This document shows positions 60,301 through 64,000 of a DNA stretch of 64,000 nucleotides, one piece after another; within the stretch, counting starts at the first letter, position 1, and the number at the start of each line of letters is the position of its first letter. Source of the DNA: Pochonia chlamydosporia 170 (taxonomy: Eukaryota > Ascomycota > Sordariomycetes > Hypocreales > Clavicipitaceae). The stretch is from the NCBI RefSeq assembly GCF_001653235.2, contig NC_035790.1, forward strand, positions 5,766,001-5,830,000. The letters run 5' to 3'. A program made the translations under genes and the position numbers. The notes under the pieces were generated by a model. That model ran no database searches. It was not told the DNA's origin and was given only the letters and a program-made list of their open reading frames with translations.

Positions 60301-62401
60301 TGTGTATTGGTCCGCAGCACTGCTTGAACTGGAGCTGCAAAAGGGCGTCTTCTCTTGGCTTTCTAGACAAGCTTATCTGTCAGCCGTCATTCCGTGTTAT
60401 GGCTTTCCGCAGATGCTGTTTTGCTGGTGCGGTCAAGATCGCGAGCAGNNNNNNNNNNNNNNNNGTAACGGATGCTGTCCCGGGATCCTTTAAAAAAAAC
60501 CTTGCCCTGGACGAAACTAGTTCTTTCAAGTCAGTTTAGATCGTTGACACGAAAGCTTGGACCAGGTTCCAAAAAATTTTATCGCCATGGGATCTTGACC
60601 ACGGGCCCTTGTCCATTTCGGAGCTATCCAGCCACCGGACCCGAACTACCTGCTTGCACCAACCTCGTTCAACAATATCGGATTTCGCGTTATGGCTGGC
60701 GGTGCGCTTTGGCAAGCTACCAAGGCGCCCGATCCCAAAACTAATGACACCCATTCAATAAGCCATTTGGTGTGGTGCAAAGTGAGAACAGCCGGTCTGA
60801 GACATCGGCAAAGCACATCGTGCTGACCTTGCCTATTCGGACAGTATTCAGTCCACATGCTAACTGAGACACTAAGCTTCATGTCACACACGGTCTCCAA
60901 TGGTGTTCAAAAACATCTGTCAAAGGATTTCAAATGATGTGCAGATCTCGACGTATCCTGAGGCGACCCAGCTGAAACAAGACAACGACAATGCTTCCTC
61001 GAATGAGCAGGTCGATTACTCCTAGCTGCCTGGGGTTGGTCCGAGCTGGAGCGGTTGTCACTTATCAGTGTGATCATTCCAGGATACGCGTTCAATCGCC
61101 GAGTTCTCTTATCAGCGCGTAAAGTGGTTCTTGATGTATGCGTGTCACCTTCAGCCCTACCTACCCTGTAGATATGCAGGATTGATCAAGCATTTCTTGT
61201 TGTCAAGGGCAGGCCAACTTTGTATGCTGTCCCTGTCGTGTAATGTTTCTGTGTGCCAATTGCTGCACCTTGATCCTCGCATCGGTCATTTTTCCTGGCC
61301 TGGCCGCTGTTCGTGTAGCTGGTCGCGTGTCTTCGGAGACAAATATGTACCGATGTTTGGGGATTATTGGTCTCGGGCGCAGACGATAGCTTCAATCTCC
61401 CCATCATGACAGGCTGGTTATGGAATTCGTGTCAACCAAAGTTGCAGACGGGCGGAAGCCAGTTTGATTACAGATCTCACCTGCGTAGTTGAACCCAATG
61501 CGTCCTCCAATTTGAATGCTTCGATTTAGTGTTTACCCTAGGCATTGTTGGCATGGAAGAATCTTGGCGACAACACAAAATAAAAAAAAATCTGCATTTT
61601 TACCCGAACCTGGCGCGACGATGCCGTCGGATCTCCGTGAGAATAAGATCTGTTCGTCAATATAGCCGCATTTATCATGTTACTGAGAAGTGCCTTCACA
61701 CATATGTAGAAAACACAGCGGGATGGGGCTCTGGTGTAGGTTAGGTTGAGGGACTTGGTATGGAGATTTTAAGCGACTTGTAGGCACTGTACCCATGCTC
61801 GAAAATAGACAAACACAAACATAACCTATACAACACTCAAGGAAGAATGCATTGATACACAGAATAGTACTGTATGTAAATGTCTGCATAGCATTTCTAT
61901 GGAAGCACTTGTTGTGTACCACCTTGACCATGATGTGCAACCGCACCAACTCTTTGATTGCTGCAACCAAGACTCATGACGGAAGCACAATGTGCAGACC
62001 ATGGAACAATGCACAGCAAATACATGCTGAAACCAATATACACTAAACCTTATCACTATCGCAATACACACATGACATCTCAACCTCAGCTCCAAAACGA
62101 ACCGAGCAATGTCATTGTCGTAGCAGCTGTCGCTGGGTTGTACCCCTCAAAATTGATACCCGATTAATACCCGAAGTACCAGACAATACTTCGGTCACGG
62201 CGCTTACTTGATATTGTTCCGCCAAGCTAGTCCAACGTTACGACACTGACACAACAGCCGCCATTTACGCCATTTACCAGAAGAGACGGGTTGAATAACG
62301 GCACGGATGCGTCTAGGTTAACCATGTCAGGGAGCATTATTTAGGTCAAGAGGTCTCCCAAATTTTCCTGCGACTAGAGAGAGGGGCGACGAGGTACCGG
62401 T
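57378..62401. other. 5-kb interval upstream of the regulator and farnesyltransferase genes
   Basis: The left 600 bp (57378-58000) are a C/T-rich (minus strand) long leader for the Zn2Cys6 gene, free of in-frame ATG. The rest contains a GTACGAAGTAC motif at 58046-58056, a TACGGAGTA at 59210-59218 and a 16-base N gap. No supported gene, RNA or mobile element is visible. The farnesyltransferase promoter must lie at the right end. Confidence 0.45.
60449..60464. other. Assembly gap (16 N)
   Basis: Sixteen undetermined bases in non-coding DNA. It marks a scaffold join or low-coverage site; the true length may differ. Confidence 0.99.
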
Positions 62402-63977
62402 ATGAAAGCTCGACCTCGACACAGTCGCACACGACATAAAGTCATATTCAAGCATCAAAACCGGAAAATGGCGGCCACGGTCACTTCAGAACCACAAACT
62501 TCTGCTGTCCCTGGGAGTAGAGAGTCGTCATTGGCGCGAGACGTGGGAGATGCTGGGTTGGTTCCCTCGATTCCCAGCCTGTTCACCTCGGAGCCCCCCA
62601 TTCGAGATGCCTTGGCCACGGACAGCTCGCAGGTTCAGGATGATACTGTGGATGAGTGCATGCCGTTTCTGACGGGATATGGACACGATGAATGCAACGC
62701 GCATGGGATACCTCCGCTCCTGCGGGATCGCCATGCGAAATTCCTGCAGAAGCAGCTAGGCAAGCTGCCATCCATGTTCAAGTCTGCGGACCCGAGTCGA
62801 CCATGGATATTTTACTGGTGTCTCGCAGGATTGTCTCTTCTCGGTGAAGATGTCGCTGAATATCGCTCGAGACTCATCGAAACTGTGCGACCCATGCAGA
62901 ATGAGACGGGGGGCTTCGCAGGAGGCTTCGGCCAGACTTCTCATCTTGCCACCACCTATGCAGCCGTCCTGTCGCTGGCCTTGGTCGGCGGGGAAGAGGC
63001 CTATGAGCTGGTTGACAGGAGAAGCATGTGGAAATGGCTCTCTTCGCTTAAGCAACCAGATGGGGGGTTTCAAATGGCCGTTGGTGGTGAGGAAGATGTG
63101 AGGTAAGTTTGTTTGAATTTGTCCCTCCTCCCCCTCTGTCCTTCATCTGATCCAGATGCCGTGGCACCGTGTCCTAACAAACTCTTCTTGTTGGCCATTT
63201 TTAAAGAGGAGCGTACTGTGCAAGCGTCATAATATCGCTGCTAGACATTCCCCGTAATCTGTCGCCCGACTCTCCTGCATGCAGTGCCGGCCACACTGAT
63301 CTTTTTGGAGGCCTTCCAGAATGGGTAGGAAGATGTACGTCTGCCCTTTTCCCTTTTAAACCCCCTCCTGTTTTTGCGGCTGCATAGGTTTAGCATTGTG
63401 CGACCCTTTTACTCCGTGTATGTACTTTTGTTCTTGACATCTGACAACACTTGCCCTTTCTTTAGGTCAAACTTATGAAGGAGGTGTGTCGGCATCTCCA
63501 GGATTCGAGGCCCATGGTGCATATGCTTTCTGTGCTTTGGGGTGCCTGGCTATTCTCGATTCTCCACATCGAACTATTCCGAAGTATGCTCTATCCAATT
63601 CTGCGCTGTGCTTCATATGCGTTGTCCTGAAGGCAAAACTTTCACAATCTGGTGCTAACCTTCACCCCTCCCACTAGATATCTCGATGTTCCGCGTCTTC
63701 TCTCTTGGCTGTCTTCACGGCAGTATGCACCTGAAGGTGGCTTTTCTGGTCGCACAAACAAGCTGGTTGACGGTTGCTACAGCCACTGGGTCGGAGGATG
63801 CTGGCCGCTTATCGAAGCCAGCCTTCGCGGGCCGGAGGGGCAACACGGCCAACATGCAGACCACCCGCTCAAACAAACAGACGACAGCCTCTTTAGCCGT
63901 AACGGGTTGATCCGTTACATCCTAAGTTGCTGTCAAGATCTTTCCAGGCGAGGCGGCTTGCGAGACAAGCCCAGCAA
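62402..63977 (+). CDS. ram1: Protein farnesyltransferase beta subunit (Ram1), 3' end outside window
   Basis: Four exons are visible (62402-63102, 63207-63334, 63466-63583, 63678-63977); the last ends at a GTAAGT donor and continues past the window. The reading frame shows the prenyltransferase barrel repeats: PIRDAL... at the N-terminus, then FYWCLAGLSLL, GGFAGGFGQTSHLATTYAA, LKQPDGGFQMAVGGEEDVRG, GRCQTYEGGVSASPGFEAHG and TNKLVDGCYSHWVGG. The zinc ligands Asp (codon at 63769) and Cys (63775) are in DGC; the third ligand His lies beyond the edge. With the alpha subunit the protein attaches farnesyl to CaaX cysteines of Ras-like proteins and pheromones. Two in-frame ATGs compete: 62402 and 62468. 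The second begins MAATVTSEP and may be the true start. Confidence 0.93.
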
Positions 63978-64000
63978 GTAAGTCGAACCGTTTGCCCACG

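Overview
This window is nuclear DNA of a filamentous ascomycete. The genes carry short introns of about 53-171 nt with GT-AG ends and GCTAAC-like branch points. The gene set (Cox15, Utp14, HP1, Stn1, polyubiquitin, farnesyltransferase beta, GH81 glucanase, a large Zn2Cys6 regulator) and the long pyrimidine-rich leaders suggest a Sordariomycete, probably Hypocreales. That placement is inference; no rRNA or species marker is present. No tRNA, rRNA, CRISPR or bacterial-type operon was seen, and one short assembly gap (16 N) lies at 60449-60464.

Layout. 0.5-7.3 kb: a Rib2-type deaminase (-) divergent from a DNAJC9-like J-protein (+), then a Stn1-like telomere-capping protein (+) and a six-exon secreted GH81 endo-beta-1,3-glucanase (+). 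7.3-10.9 kb: non-coding. 10.9-20.1 kb: vacuolar Ca2+/H+ exchanger (+), Utp14 (-) divergent from Cox15 (+), and an unrecognised coiled-coil protein with a zinc-binding-like N-terminus (-). 20.1-26.8 kb: a gene desert with pentanucleotide repeats and GTACGGAGTAC motifs. 26.8-28.0 kb: a secreted neprosin-family peptidase (-). 28.0-32.1 kb: another desert, holding a 121-bp Tc1/mariner-like MITE. 32.1-39.0 kb: an HP1 protein, a 54-residue membrane microprotein, a doubtful 54-residue ORF, a protein with four 15-residue repeats, and a secreted protein with a very basic core between acidic stretches (-). 40.9-52.3 kb, all on the minus strand: an Apd1-like [2Fe-2S] protein, a glycerol-3-phosphate acyltransferase, a BRAP2/Etp1-like RING protein and a four-unit polyubiquitin. 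54.8-57.4 kb: a polyQ Zn2Cys6 factor (-). 62.4 kb to the right edge: farnesyltransferase beta (+), cut by the window end.

The genes do not form a pathway cluster. Most are housekeeping genes: ribosome biogenesis, heme A synthesis, lipid synthesis, ubiquitin, prenylation, calcium storage, telomere and heterochromatin. The accessory material is the GH81 glucanase, the neprosin-like peptidase and the basic secreted protein. The peptidase stands alone between two gene-poor intervals. Exon boundaries were built by hand from splice signals, reading frame and family conservation; in every multi-exon model the coding exons sum to a whole number of codons, except for the farnesyltransferase, which runs off the window. 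I found no convincing new multi-gene system. The best leads are the charge-segregated secreted protein, the fungal neprosin, the membrane microprotein, the MITE and the pentanucleotide theme of the intergenic DNA.
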